The translations under genes and the position numbers were made by a program. The notes beneath the pieces were generated by a model, which did not search any database, was not told where the DNA came from, and saw only the letters and a program-made list of their open reading frames with translations. A stretch of DNA of 29,530 nucleotides from Clostridiales bacterium UBA1390 (GTDB taxonomy: Bacteria > Bacillota > Clostridia > Lachnospirales > Bianqueaceae), in NCBI GenBank assembly GCA_002305315.1, contig DBQQ01000008.1:14875-44404 (forward strand). The letters run 5' to 3'. Below are positions 7,765 through 14,904 of the stretch, piece after piece; within the stretch, counting starts at the first letter, position 1; the number at the start of each line of letters is the position of its first letter.

Positions 7765-8610
7765 ATGATTCAGAGAGGAAGCTGGGTGCGGCGCCGATCC
7801 TATGGACAGGATCTGCTTTTCTATGTGGAAGAAGTCCGCGCGGATGGCCGTGTGCTGCTTTCGGGAGTAGAATATCGCGTGACAGCGGATGCGGACTATG
7901 CGGATTTGGTGGAACAAAGAGCCGAGGCCGTCAGAGGCACAAGGAGAAGAGAGACGCAGCGGCTCGAGGAGAAGATCGAGGAACTCAAACGTCGTCACAG
8001 CAAGACGGGAATCACCCATGGAGAAAGTTTTCCTAAAAATGTGAGGATTCTGCATCTGGACGGGGATCCGGAGTATCTGCATATTTGTCAGAAATATTAT
8101 AGAGAGCTGGGCCTGGAAGTATATGGAGAGGCCATAGAGGAAAGAAAGCAGCCGATCGAGGTGCTGCGGTGCCTCAGGCAGTATCGGCCCGAGATTCTGG
8201 TGGTAACAGGGCACGATTCGCTGCCGCGCGGAAACGAGAATCTGATGCAGGAAGATTCGTACCGCAGTTCCCGATATTTTGCGGAAACAGTGCGCAGAGC
8301 CCGTGCGACACAGCCGGACATGGACCGCCTGGTGATTATCGCGGGCGCGTGTCAGAGTTATTATGAATTGCTGATGGAAAGCGGAGCCAACTTTGCCTCC
8401 AGTCCGGGACGCGTATTGATTCACGCCATGGATCCCGTGATCCTTTGTGCCGAGATTGCGTATACGCCCTTGCAGCAGCGTATCGACGTGGAGGAAGCCG
8501 TTGCCCTTACGTTTTCGGGATCTCAGGGAATCGGCGGATACGATACCATGGGGAAATACCGCCGGGGATATCCGTCGGGACGAAGGAAAATTCGGAGTTG
8601 GGGCGCATAG
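7765..8610 (+). CDS. yabG: sporulation-specific protease YabG
   Basis: 281 residues, the usual size for YabG (peptidase family U57). It is recognised from VRILHLDGDPEYL, TGHD (148-151), the AGACQS block with Cys196 and Ser198 (193-198), GANFASSP, HAMDPV and the C-terminal GIGGYDTMGKYRRG. In B. subtilis YabG processes coat proteins in the mother cell; in Clostridioides difficile it processes the germination proteins CspBA and SleC. The frame opens at 7717 inside the terminator stem; the ATG at 7765 is the credible start because AAGGGGG precedes it and family members begin close to this point. The next genes, the PrcB-domain lipoprotein and the SipL-like gene, extend the sporulation context. 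Confidence 0.93.
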   Translation: MIQRGSWVRRRSYGQDLLFYVEEVRADGRVLLSGVEYRVTADADYADLVEQRAEAVRGTRRRETQRLEEKIEELKRRHSKTGITHGESFPKNVRILHLDGDPEYLHICQKYYRELGLEVYGEAIEERKQPIEVLRCLRQYRPEILVVTGHDSLPRGNENLMQEDSYRSSRYFAETVRRARATQPDMDRLVIIAGACQSYYELLMESGANFASSPGRVLIHAMDPVILCAEIAYTPLQQRIDVEEAVALTFSGSQGIGGYDTMGKYRRGYPSGRRKIRSWGA

Positions 8611-8632
8611 ATCCAAGGATTCCGCATATAGT
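8605..8632 (+). promoter_or_regulatory. candidate sigma-E-like promoter before the lipoprotein and SipL-like genes
   Basis: GCATAGA at 8605-8611 resembles a sigma-E -35 (ATA core), and CATATAGT at 8625-8632 matches CATACANT in seven of eight positions, with 13 bases between. It overlaps the end of yabG. The consensus is short, so this is only suggestive; it fits because sipL is mother-cell expressed in C. difficile. Confidence 0.3.
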
Positions 8633-8664
8633 GTACTATCACGGACACAGGGAGGAAGGAAAGG

Positions 8665-9111
8665 ATGCGGAGAAGATGGAGACGACTGCTGACCCTCTTT
8701 ATTGCGATTATTTTTACATGTGCCGCCTGCGGCAGCGCCGAGGAGAGCGGGGCCGGGGAGGATGAAGCGGCGGCGCCTGATCTGAGTTATGAGATCGTCT
8801 CGGGAGATCAGGTGCCGCAAAAGCTTTCTGAGAAAATCCTGCAGGAACAGGGAGAAAAATTTGGTTTTTCGTATCGAAACGGGGAAGATTTGTATATTGC
8901 GTTTGGATTTGGGCAGAAAGAAACGGGCGGCTACAGTATTCAGATTACAGCGGCCAAGGATATGGGAAATAAGATTCTGATCGAAGCGCATCTGATCGCA
9001 CCGCAGGCGGGAGAAGTGGTTTCACAGAGCGCTACGTATCCGTACATGGTTCTCTTGACAAAGGATACCGGGGCGGAGATTCAATTTCGTCTGAAGGATG
9101 TAAGTCAATAA
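8665..9111 (+). CDS. lipoprotein with PrcB-like C-terminal domain
   Basis: 148 residues. The N-terminus is a basic stretch (MRRRWRRL), a hydrophobic core and a lipobox-like CAAC with Cys22 as the likely lipidated residue, so the mature protein should be anchored on the outer face of the membrane. The acidic linker EESGAGEDEAAA follows. The folded part contains GGYSIQI, then an EAHLIAP strand and TYPYMVLL, the pattern of the PrcB C-terminal domain, named for a subunit of the Treponema dentilisin complex. No catalytic residues are evident. The RBS is GGAGGAAAGG. It lies 14 bases before the SipL-like gene, indicating cotranscription and a possible envelope or sporulation link; this role is inference. 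Confidence 0.75.
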   Translation: MRRRWRRLLTLFIAIIFTCAACGSAEESGAGEDEAAAPDLSYEIVSGDQVPQKLSEKILQEQGEKFGFSYRNGEDLYIAFGFGQKETGGYSIQITAAKDMGNKILIEAHLIAPQAGEVVSQSATYPYMVLLTKDTGAEIQFRLKDVSQ

Positions 9112-9125
9112 AAGGAGAGAAGAAT

Positions 9126-10691
9126 ATGGCGTTGGAACAGATTAAAGAAGAATGGAGCGGGGCCGAGAGTAAGGAGCTGACCCAGACGAGGATCCCTGTC
9201 AAAGAAGATATTCTGCTTCCGGATGGAAAGCCGGATATGGCCCGAGTATTGCAGACGGAGCTGTCGCCCTGCATAGAGGAGAGCACATTGGAGAATGGAA
9301 GACTCCTGGTTCGGGGGAAACTCTGGGTGGACATTCTATATCTGGCAGAGGGCGCAAGCTGGACGGTACATAGTATGAGAACTTCCGTCGCGCTGGAAGC
9401 CTCGCTGCTTACGGACACTTCTGAAGACACGGTTTCACCGGTATGCACATTTCAGTCAAACGTGGAGGATATGCGGGTCATCTTGAGGAGCGGCCGGAAG
9501 CTGAATCTATCGGCCATGCTGGAATTGTCGGCAGAGATTGTCCTGCATCCGGCTATTTCCATGATTAGCCAGGTGCAGGGAGAGGATGACCTGCAGGTGC
9601 TGGAGAGTGTGCGCAGTCTCTCCAGCAATGTGGCCGAATGCCATGAGAAGCTGATTGTCAAGGAAGAGCTGAAGATTCCGGACGCTATGGGCAACATCAG
9701 CGAACTCCTCTGGTGGGACGCGTTCTTATGCAGTAAGGAAGTGCAGCTCATGACAGATCAGGCCATGGTACGAGGAGAACTCGAGATTTCGGTTCTGTAT
9801 ACGACGGAGGAGAGCGATACGCAGGTATATTGTCTGCAGCAGAGGATTCCCTTCAGCGGGATGCTGGATGGACTGGGGATAGCACCGGGCATGAAGTGCG
9901 AACTGCAGATGCAGCCGGAGAAACCATCGGTACGGATTGGTCCGGACGATGATGGGGAACTGCGCGTCTTTGACACGGAAACGCTTTGCGACTGTGTATT
10001 GCGCGTGTATGAGGAGAAGGAGCAGCATTTTGTGCAGGATCTTTACATGCCGTCGTGGCGTATCGAATGCGATAGACTGCAGACAGTGCTGAATGGGCCC
10101 ATGCGCATGGAGACCGCGGCTTTTCGAGAGGAGAACGACGTGGAGATGCCGGAAAATCTTCCGGATCCGGTACAGATTTTCTATACTACGGCAGTTCCGC
10201 ATGTGGATGATGTGATACTGGAAGAAGGGCAGCTACAGGTAGAAGGAGTATTGCACGCAGCCGTCTATTATCAGGCGCCAGGAGAAAACGGGGGCGTTTG
10301 TGCATTTGCGGCGGAGGTTCCGTTCCAGTACAGCATGAACCTGGGAGAGAGCCAGGATATGAATGTTCGTGTCCATGTCCTGGTACAGGATGCCTCGGCG
10401 CTTTGGCAGGGCGGTCATCGAATCCGGATTTCGGTGCAGTGTCAGATGGAATGGATAGCAGCCAGTCTACAGGACGTGAATGTTTTGCAGGAAGCGCGAA
10501 TGGAACCCATGACATCGGAGGAAATGGCTGCGATCCCGTCGATGGCGCTCTATATCGTCCAGCCGGGCGACACGCTCTGGAGAATCGCAAAACGTTTTAA
10601 TACGACGCCGGATCAGATCATGCAATATAATGAAGTGTCCGAAACAGAGGCATTGCCGGAAGGCCGGTGCTTTGTTCTCATTAAAGCCTAA
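9126..10691 (+). CDS. SPOCS (DUF3794) and LysM protein, SipL/SpoVID-like
   Basis: 521 residues, RBS AAAGGAG. Repeated beta-rich SPOCS/DUF3794 segments fill most of the chain: one at about 35-120 (DILLPDGKPDMARVLQ, VRGKLWVDILYL), one at about 165-265 (EELKIPDAMGNISELLWWD, VRGELEISVLY) and one at about 335-440 (VDDVILEEGQLQVEGVLHAAVYY). A C-terminal LysM domain starts at residue 476 (YIVQPGDTLWRIAKRFNTT). This architecture is that of C. difficile SipL, the functional counterpart of SpoVID, whose LysM domain contacts SpoIVA to attach the coat to the forespore. Cytoplasmic action in the mother cell agrees with the absence of a signal peptide. It forms a short operon with the upstream lipoprotein gene. 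Other DUF3794/LysM proteins exist, so exact orthology to sipL is likely rather than certain. Confidence 0.82.
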   Translation: MALEQIKEEWSGAESKELTQTRIPVKEDILLPDGKPDMARVLQTELSPCIEESTLENGRLLVRGKLWVDILYLAEGASWTVHSMRTSVALEASLLTDTSEDTVSPVCTFQSNVEDMRVILRSGRKLNLSAMLELSAEIVLHPAISMISQVQGEDDLQVLESVRSLSSNVAECHEKLIVKEELKIPDAMGNISELLWWDAFLCSKEVQLMTDQAMVRGELEISVLYTTEESDTQVYCLQQRIPFSGMLDGLGIAPGMKCELQMQPEKPSVRIGPDDDGELRVFDTETLCDCVLRVYEEKEQHFVQDLYMPSWRIECDRLQTVLNGPMRMETAAFREENDVEMPENLPDPVQIFYTTAVPHVDDVILEEGQLQVEGVLHAAVYYQAPGENGGVCAFAAEVPFQYSMNLGESQDMNVRVHVLVQDASALWQGGHRIRISVQCQMEWIAASLQDVNVLQEARMEPMTSEEMAAIPSMALYIVQPGDTLWRIAKRFNTTPDQIMQYNEVSETEALPEGRCFVLIKA

Positions 10692-10698
10692 AAAAGAC

Positions 10699-10727
10699 TT
10701 GACAAAGCAGAAGTGATGTGGTATCCT
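10699..10727 (+). promoter_or_regulatory. sigma-A promoter of the Cys-rich membrane protein gene
   Basis: Perfect -35 TTGACA at 10699-10704, 17-bp spacing, and -10 TATCCT at 10722-10727. It begins eight bases after the SipL-like stop codon. Predicted start is near 10734, just before the palindrome. Confidence 0.8.
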
Positions 10728-10735
10728 CAAGGAGG

Positions 10736-10749
10736 TTAGCGGTAGCTAA
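10736..10749 (+). promoter_or_regulatory. candidate operator palindrome (TTAGC-GGTA-GCTAA)
   Basis: A perfect 5-bp inverted repeat with a 4-base spacer lies at the expected transcription start, between -10 and RBS. The TTAG/CTAA half-sites recall DtxR-family iron or manganese regulator boxes, which would suit a gene of the iron-uptake family. No regulator is encoded here and the match is short. Confidence 0.35.
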
Positions 10750-10767
10750 TCAAAAGGAGGAGAAGAC

Positions 10768-10944
10768 ATGTGGGCAACGATCATCATCAGTGTGATTCTG
10801 GTAGCAGTAGTTTGTCTCATCATCCGCAGTCTGGTTCATGAACGCAAGAACGGCAAAGGCTGTGGTGGCTGCCCTGGCGGTTGTAGCGGCTGTGCGGGCG
10901 GTTGCGCCTATCATCCGGCAGCGCCTAAGAAGAAGCGAATGTAA
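10768..10944 (+). CDS. FeoB-associated Cys-rich membrane protein
   Basis: 58 residues. Residues 3-20 form a hydrophobic helix (ATIIISVILVAVVCLII), then a short basic segment and a Gly/Cys block with Cys32, 35, 39, 42 and 46 in CGGCPGGCSGCAGGC, ending in a Lys-rich tail. This is the layout of the small FeoB-associated Cys-rich membrane proteins, thought to assist ferrous iron import by FeoB. RBS AAAGGAGGAG supports the ATG at 10768. It stands alone between its own promoter and terminator, with no feoA or feoB in the window, so the partner must be encoded elsewhere. The Cys block presumably binds metal; which metal is unknown. Confidence 0.88.
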   Translation: MWATIIISVILVAVVCLIIRSLVHERKNGKGCGGCPGGCSGCAGGCAYHPAAPKKKRM

Positions 10945-10962
10945 CATAGAGAATGTTCCAAG

Positions 10963-11009
10963 AAAACGGCCGATTTCACGTTGTGCATCGTGGAAAACGG
11001 CCGTTTTTT
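10963..11009 (+). terminator. rho-independent terminator after the Cys-rich protein gene
   Basis: AAAACGGCCGATTTCACG pairs with CGTGGAAAACGGCCGTTTT across an 8-base loop with one small internal irregularity, and the right arm runs into six T residues. Confidence 0.9.
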
Positions 11010-11063
11010 CATCGAAGCATCTGTAAAAATTCTATGAAAAATCATTCGAATTGTAAGAAAAAA

Positions 11064-11092
11064 TTGAAATTATCCGGTGGGTATGGTATAAT
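11064..11092 (+). promoter_or_regulatory. strong sigma-A promoter of the tmk operon
   Basis: -35 TTGAAA at 11064-11069, 17-bp spacing, and a perfect -10 TATAAT at 11087-11092 with an extended TGG. Predicted start near 11099. Confidence 0.85.
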
Positions 11093-11093
11093 A

Positions 11094-11169
11094 GGCGTGG
11101 CTAGAAAGTTTTCTATAGTTGTAGAGACTGAGCCACGCCCAGAGATGGGCGCCCTTTGGCGACCATCTC
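11094..11169 (+). ncRNA. structured 5' leader of tmk, family not recognised
   Basis: Two stems fill the leader. The first pairs GGCGTGGCT (11094-11102) with AGCCACGCC (11131-11139), nine perfect pairs around a 28-base loop that contains a small AGAAA/TTTCT hairpin. The second pairs GAGATGG (11142-11148) with CCATCTC (11163-11169), capped by CGCC/GGCG with a CTTT loop. The first bases of stem 1 lie at or just before the predicted start, so the transcribed stem could be shorter. I see no T-box, purine, TPP or other riboswitch signature and no clear terminator before the ATG. A cis-regulatory RNA is plausible, but an uncharacterised transcript-stabilising leader is equally possible. Confidence 0.5.
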
Positions 11170-11206
11170 CGACAAATAGTTTGTTTGTGAGTAGGAGGGG
11201 ATTCCC

Positions 11207-11845
11207 ATGGGGGTATTTGTCTCGTTGGAAGGGCCGGATGGTTCCGGGAAGACGATGCAAATAGGACTTTTGCGTGAATCTCTCGAGAAGGCGGGATATC
11301 GGGTTCTATGTACGAGAGAACCGGGTGGACCCTCCATCAGTGAGGAGATCCGTAAGGTTTTATTGGACCCTGCGAACCAAAAAATGACGGCGCGGACAGA
11401 GGCGTTATTATACGCGGCAGCGCGCGCGCAGCATGTGGAAGAAGTGATCCGCCCGGCACTGGAGGAGGGCTGTATCGTCATCAGTGATCGGTTTACGGAT
11501 TCTAGCCTGGTCTATCAGGGCATTGGCCGGAGACTCGGCGTGGAGAAGGTGCGGGAGATCAATGCGTTCGCTACGGATGGACTCGAGCCGGATCTGACGC
11601 TGGTCATACAGATTGATTATGAAGAGGGATTGCGGCGTAAGGTGAGACAGCAGGAGGGACAGCTGGATCGCCTGGAACAGGAGAAAGGTGACTTTCACCG
11701 AAGGGTTCACGACGGATTTGCCGCACTCGGACGCTGGTATCCGAAACGCGTTCAAATGATCGATGGAACTAAGGATCCGAGGGAAATACATGAACAGATT
11801 ATGGAAGTGCTGCAGCCTTATTTGCGGAGGCTAAGGCTTCGATAA
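11207..11845 (+). CDS. tmk: thymidylate kinase
   Basis: 212 residues, normal for dTMP kinase, which phosphorylates dTMP to dTDP with ATP in the cytoplasm. The P-loop is GPDGSGKT (9-16), the dTMP-binding loop TREPGG (36-41), and DRF with a following TDSSLVYQG from residue 94 is the family signature. A lid-like Arg-rich helix (RRKVRQQ) follows. RBS AGGAGG precedes the ATG. It heads the cluster with darA, holB, ricT, trmN6 and rsmI, the same order as in Bacillus apart from the absence of yaaR and yabA. Confidence 0.95.
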   Translation: MGVFVSLEGPDGSGKTMQIGLLRESLEKAGYRVLCTREPGGPSISEEIRKVLLDPANQKMTARTEALLYAAARAQHVEEVIRPALEEGCIVISDRFTDSSLVYQGIGRRLGVEKVREINAFATDGLEPDLTLVIQIDYEEGLRRKVRQQEGQLDRLEQEKGDFHRRVHDGFAALGRWYPKRVQMIDGTKDPREIHEQIMEVLQPYLRRLRLR

Positions 11846-11875
11846 TATATTTCTATATGAAAGGGGTAGGACGCG

Positions 11876-12205
11876 ATGAAACTTGTATTGGCAATTATTC
11901 ATGATGAGGACGCAGGGAGGCTGACCACCGCTCTGAATAAGGAAGGATTTCAGGTGACGAAGCTGGCCAGTACTGGCGGTTTTCTGCGGGTAGGCAATAC
12001 CACGATGCTGATCGGTGTGGAAGAAGACCGGTTGGACGAGGCGCTGAAGATCGTGCATGAGCGCTGCCAGACAAAGAAACAGATGACGATTGCGAATCAG
12101 CCCTATACATCTACGCCGGAAGGATATATTCCGTATCCCATCGAGGTGACGGCTGGCGGAGCGACAGTCTTTGTCCTGGATGTTGAGCAGTTCCATAAGT
12201 TCTGA
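11876..12205 (+). CDS. darA: cyclic di-AMP receptor (PII-like)
   Basis: 109 residues. The protein matches the DarA/PstA (YaaQ, DUF970) family of PII-like c-di-AMP sensors: MKLVLAIIHDEDAGRL at the start, the FQVTKLASTGGFLRVGNTT ligand loop (about residues 25-43), then IGVEEDRLDEAL. These trimers bind c-di-AMP in the cytoplasm; their downstream targets remain poorly known. Position between tmk and holB is the conserved Firmicutes arrangement. Its TGA overlaps the ATG of holB by one base, indicating translational coupling. Confidence 0.93.
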   Translation: MKLVLAIIHDEDAGRLTTALNKEGFQVTKLASTGGFLRVGNTTMLIGVEEDRLDEALKIVHERCQTKKQMTIANQPYTSTPEGYIPYPIEVTAGGATVFVLDVEQFHKF

Positions 12206-13221
12206 TGTATGAGAAGAGTGTAGGAGAACGGCTGATAGGTCATGATGCCGTCCTGAAGCATATCCGGTCGGCCATATCCGCCGGCCGGGTTTCTCATGCG
12301 TATTTGGTGGAAGGCGCGGAGGGAGCCGGCAAGAGGACATTAGCCGGGCAGTTTGCGATGGCGCTTTTGTGTAAAGCTCCCGAGAATGGAGAACCCTGCG
12401 GCAGATGTGATTCCTGCCGCGTTTTTCTATCTGGGAATCATCCGGATATGCATTATATCCAGCCAGGAGAGAAGGGGACGCTGCCTGTGCAGCGGATCCG
12501 AGAGGAACTGGTGCAGGATATAGAAATATTGCCCTATTATGCGGGGCGTAAGGTATATATCGTGGAGCAGGCGCATCTGATGAATGCACAGGCACAGAAC
12601 GCATTGCTCAAGACGATCGAAGAACCGCCGGCCTATGGCGTGATCCTGCTTTTGGCGGAAAACGTGCAGAACTTCCTGCCGACCGTACGGTCGCGATGTG
12701 TATTGCTGCGACTGCTGCCGCTGCCGGAGGAGACGGTGCGGCGGGTTTTGGTCGAGAGGTACGGGATCGGGGACGCGGTCGCAAGATCCTGTGCGGCTTT
12801 AAGCAGCGGAGCCGTAGGACAGGCCCTGCGGATGGCACGCTCGGAGGAGTTTATTCGCCTCCGGGAACGTTGGATGGAATGGCTGTCCGGGCTGGCTCGT
12901 TTGGATACATGGGAGGTACTCGCGCGCAGCGCGGCTTTGGAAGAAGATAAAGACTCGATCCAGGAAGTCCTGCGAATGATGCAGGTATGGTTCAGAGACT
13001 TGATTGTCCTGCGGGAAACAGGCAGCCTGGCAGGGTGTGTATGTCAGGATCTTGGCGATCAGCTGGAATCTTCGGCGAATCTGTATGAAATGCCTGCGTT
13101 ATATCAAAAAATAGATATCTTGGAAGATGCCAAGAAAAAGCTATTGCACAATGTGAATTTCGGACTTTGGTCGGACTGGCTGTTGATCGGGCTGTCCAGA
13201 CGAAAGACGTTGGATAAATAG
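12205..13221 (+). CDS. holB: DNA polymerase III subunit delta'
   Basis: 338 residues, the clamp-loader delta' subunit that helps load the sliding clamp onto primed DNA. The AAA+ domain has a P-loop GAEGAGKRT (37-45), a four-cysteine zinc module at Cys56, 65, 68 and 71, YIVEQAHLM as the Walker B region and the sensor block NALLKTIEEPP followed by PTVRSRC. Delta' is usually not an active ATPase, and an Arg sits inside the P-loop here. Overlap with darA by one base and an 11-base gap to ricT show tight operon packing. Confidence 0.93.
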   Translation: MYEKSVGERLIGHDAVLKHIRSAISAGRVSHAYLVEGAEGAGKRTLAGQFAMALLCKAPENGEPCGRCDSCRVFLSGNHPDMHYIQPGEKGTLPVQRIREELVQDIEILPYYAGRKVYIVEQAHLMNAQAQNALLKTIEEPPAYGVILLLAENVQNFLPTVRSRCVLLRLLPLPEETVRRVLVERYGIGDAVARSCAALSSGAVGQALRMARSEEFIRLRERWMEWLSGLARLDTWEVLARSAALEEDKDSIQEVLRMMQVWFRDLIVLRETGSLAGCVCQDLGDQLESSANLYEMPALYQKIDILEDAKKKLLHNVNFGLWSDWLLIGLSRRKTLDK

Positions 13222-13232
13222 GAGGATGTGGA

Positions 13233-14138
13233 TTGATTACGGTGATTGGTGTCCGGTTTCGGCACGGAGGGAAGATTTATTATTTCCAGCCGGGTGTGAA
13301 CCGGGTCGAGCGGGGAGACCATGTGATTGTGGAGACTTCCCGGGGAGTCGAATACGGGATGGTAGTGCAGAGCCCGCGGTTGGCTTCGGATCAGGATATT
13401 GTGGCTCCGGTACGGACCATTCTGAGAAAGGCTACAGAAAAGGATGAGGAGACAAACAAGCATAACATCCAGGCGGAGAAGGAAGCTATGGAGGTTTGTC
13501 GGGAAAAGATCGCAAAGCGTGGTCTGGAGATGAAACTGGTCGATGCGGAATACACCTTCGACGGCAACAAAATCCTGTTTTATTTTACGGCAGAGGGACG
13601 GGTCGATTTTCGAGAACTGGTAAAAGATCTGGCGGCGGTCTTTCGTACACGCATCGAACTGCGTCAGATCGGAGTTCGCGATGAGGCCAGAGCCTGCCCC
13701 GGCATGGGCATCTGCGGCCGGCCGTTCTGCTGTCAGACCTTCTTGCCGGACTTCATTCCGGTATCCATCAAGATGGCAAAGGATCAGAATCTTTCCCTGA
13801 ATCCCACCAAGATTTCGGGAACCTGCGGTCGGTTGATGTGCTGTCTCAAATACGAGGAGAGCACCTATGAGGAACTGACGCGCAAGCTTCCGGCCGAGGG
13901 GGATCTGGTGCAGACTCCGAATGGTGTGGGAGAAGTCTTGCATGTCAATGTGCTTAGACAGCTTCTGAAGGTGGGCGTACGTCAGAATGAGAAGGGGGAT
14001 GTGGAGATTGCGGAGTATCCCTTAGATGAGATTGAGATTGTACGCCGGAAGCGAAATCGGAATAAGGGCGGGCAGCCAATGGATCAGGAAGAGAAAAAAC
14101 AGCTGGAGGAGCTGGAACAGGATCATGGAGGCCATTGA
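13233..14138 (+). CDS. ricT: RicT (YaaT) PSP1-domain iron-sulfur protein
   Basis: 301 residues starting at a TTG, chosen because GGAGG lies eight bases upstream and no in-frame ATG gives a complete N-terminus. The PSP1 domain covers most of the protein. Conserved cysteines lie in CPGMGICGRPFCC (155-167) and in CGRLMCC (198-204), matching the ligands known to hold a [4Fe-4S] cluster in B. subtilis RicT. With RicA and RicF it forms the Y-complex that affects RNase Y mRNA processing and sporulation or competence development. Neither partner is in this window. The C-terminal tail is charged and Lys/Glu-rich. Confidence 0.92.
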   Translation: MITVIGVRFRHGGKIYYFQPGVNRVERGDHVIVETSRGVEYGMVVQSPRLASDQDIVAPVRTILRKATEKDEETNKHNIQAEKEAMEVCREKIAKRGLEMKLVDAEYTFDGNKILFYFTAEGRVDFRELVKDLAAVFRTRIELRQIGVRDEARACPGMGICGRPFCCQTFLPDFIPVSIKMAKDQNLSLNPTKISGTCGRLMCCLKYEESTYEELTRKLPAEGDLVQTPNGVGEVLHVNVLRQLLKVGVRQNEKGDVEIAEYPLDEIEIVRRKRNRNKGGQPMDQEEKKQLEELEQDHGGH

Positions 14139-14904
14139 GAAAGCGTTTCTGAAGGAAGGAGAACGGTTGGATGAACTGCAGCGGGATGGGAGACGGATCA
14201 TTCAACATCCCGGACGGTTCTGCTTTGGCATGGATGCCGTGCTTCTTTCTGCTTTCGCCAGGGCGTATCCAGGCGAAAAGGTGCTGGATCTCTGCAGTGG
14301 GACAGGCGTGATTCCGATTCTGATGGAGAGTCGGTATCCGGGAGCCCATTTTACGGGCTTAGAGCTGCAGGAGGAATCGGCAGATATGGCCCGGCGCAGC
14401 GTCCAGGTGAATGGGCGGGAGGAACAGATCTCCATATTGCAGGGAGATCTGCGGAACTGTGAGGAACAGTTGAAGGCGGGGGCCTGGGATGTGGTGACGG
14501 TGAATCCGCCGTATATGAAGGTGCCGGCAGGACAGCATAACCGGAACCTGGCGATGAATCTGGCAAGACATGAGATCGCCTGTACGTTGACGGATGTTCT
14601 CGCTTCGGCCGCGCGGCTGCTCAAGAGTAAGGGACGCTTCTATATGGTGCATCGTCCCATGAGACTGCCGGAGATCATGGAGCAGATGCGCGTATTCAAA
14701 ATCGAGCCGAAGCGGATGCAGCTCGTCTCTCCTAAACTGGAGCGAGAGCCTAACATGGTCCTTATCGAGGGGATACGAGGCGGCGCACCGGAACTGCGCG
14801 TGGCACCGCCGCTCATCATCTATCATGAAGACGGTTCTTATACGGAGCCGGTTCGAAGAATCTACGAGGGAAACAATGGCAACAGTCAGTCTGCGAGCAT
14901 GTGA
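14125..14904 (+). CDS. tRNA1(Val) A37 N6-methyltransferase-like protein
   Basis: 259 residues from the ATG at 14125, which overlaps ricT by 14 bases. The open frame extends back to 14026, but that segment lies wholly inside ricT. The N-terminus HPGRFCFGMDAVLLS is typical of the YabB/TrmN6 family. The Rossmann SAM-binding motif VLDLCSGTGVIPI begins at residue 53, and NPPY (127-130) is the catalytic motif of N6-adenine methyltransferases. In E. coli TrmN6 modifies A37 of tRNA1(Val); the Firmicutes target is less well established. The operon position before rsmI matches B. subtilis yabB. Confidence 0.88.
   Translation: MEAIEKAFLKEGERLDELQRDGRRIIQHPGRFCFGMDAVLLSAFARAYPGEKVLDLCSGTGVIPILMESRYPGAHFTGLELQEESADMARRSVQVNGREEQISILQGDLRNCEEQLKAGAWDVVTVNPPYMKVPAGQHNRNLAMNLARHEIACTLTDVLASAARLLKSKGRFYMVHRPMRLPEIMEQMRVFKIEPKRMQLVSPKLEREPNMVLIEGIRGGAPELRVAPPLIIYHEDGSYTEPVRRIYEGNNGNSQSASM

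Noticed and set aside
7639..8991. 450-codon minus-strand frame over yabG and the lipoprotein gene
   Set aside because: It crosses two well-supported sense genes and the strong terminator, and its product is low-complexity and unfamiliar.
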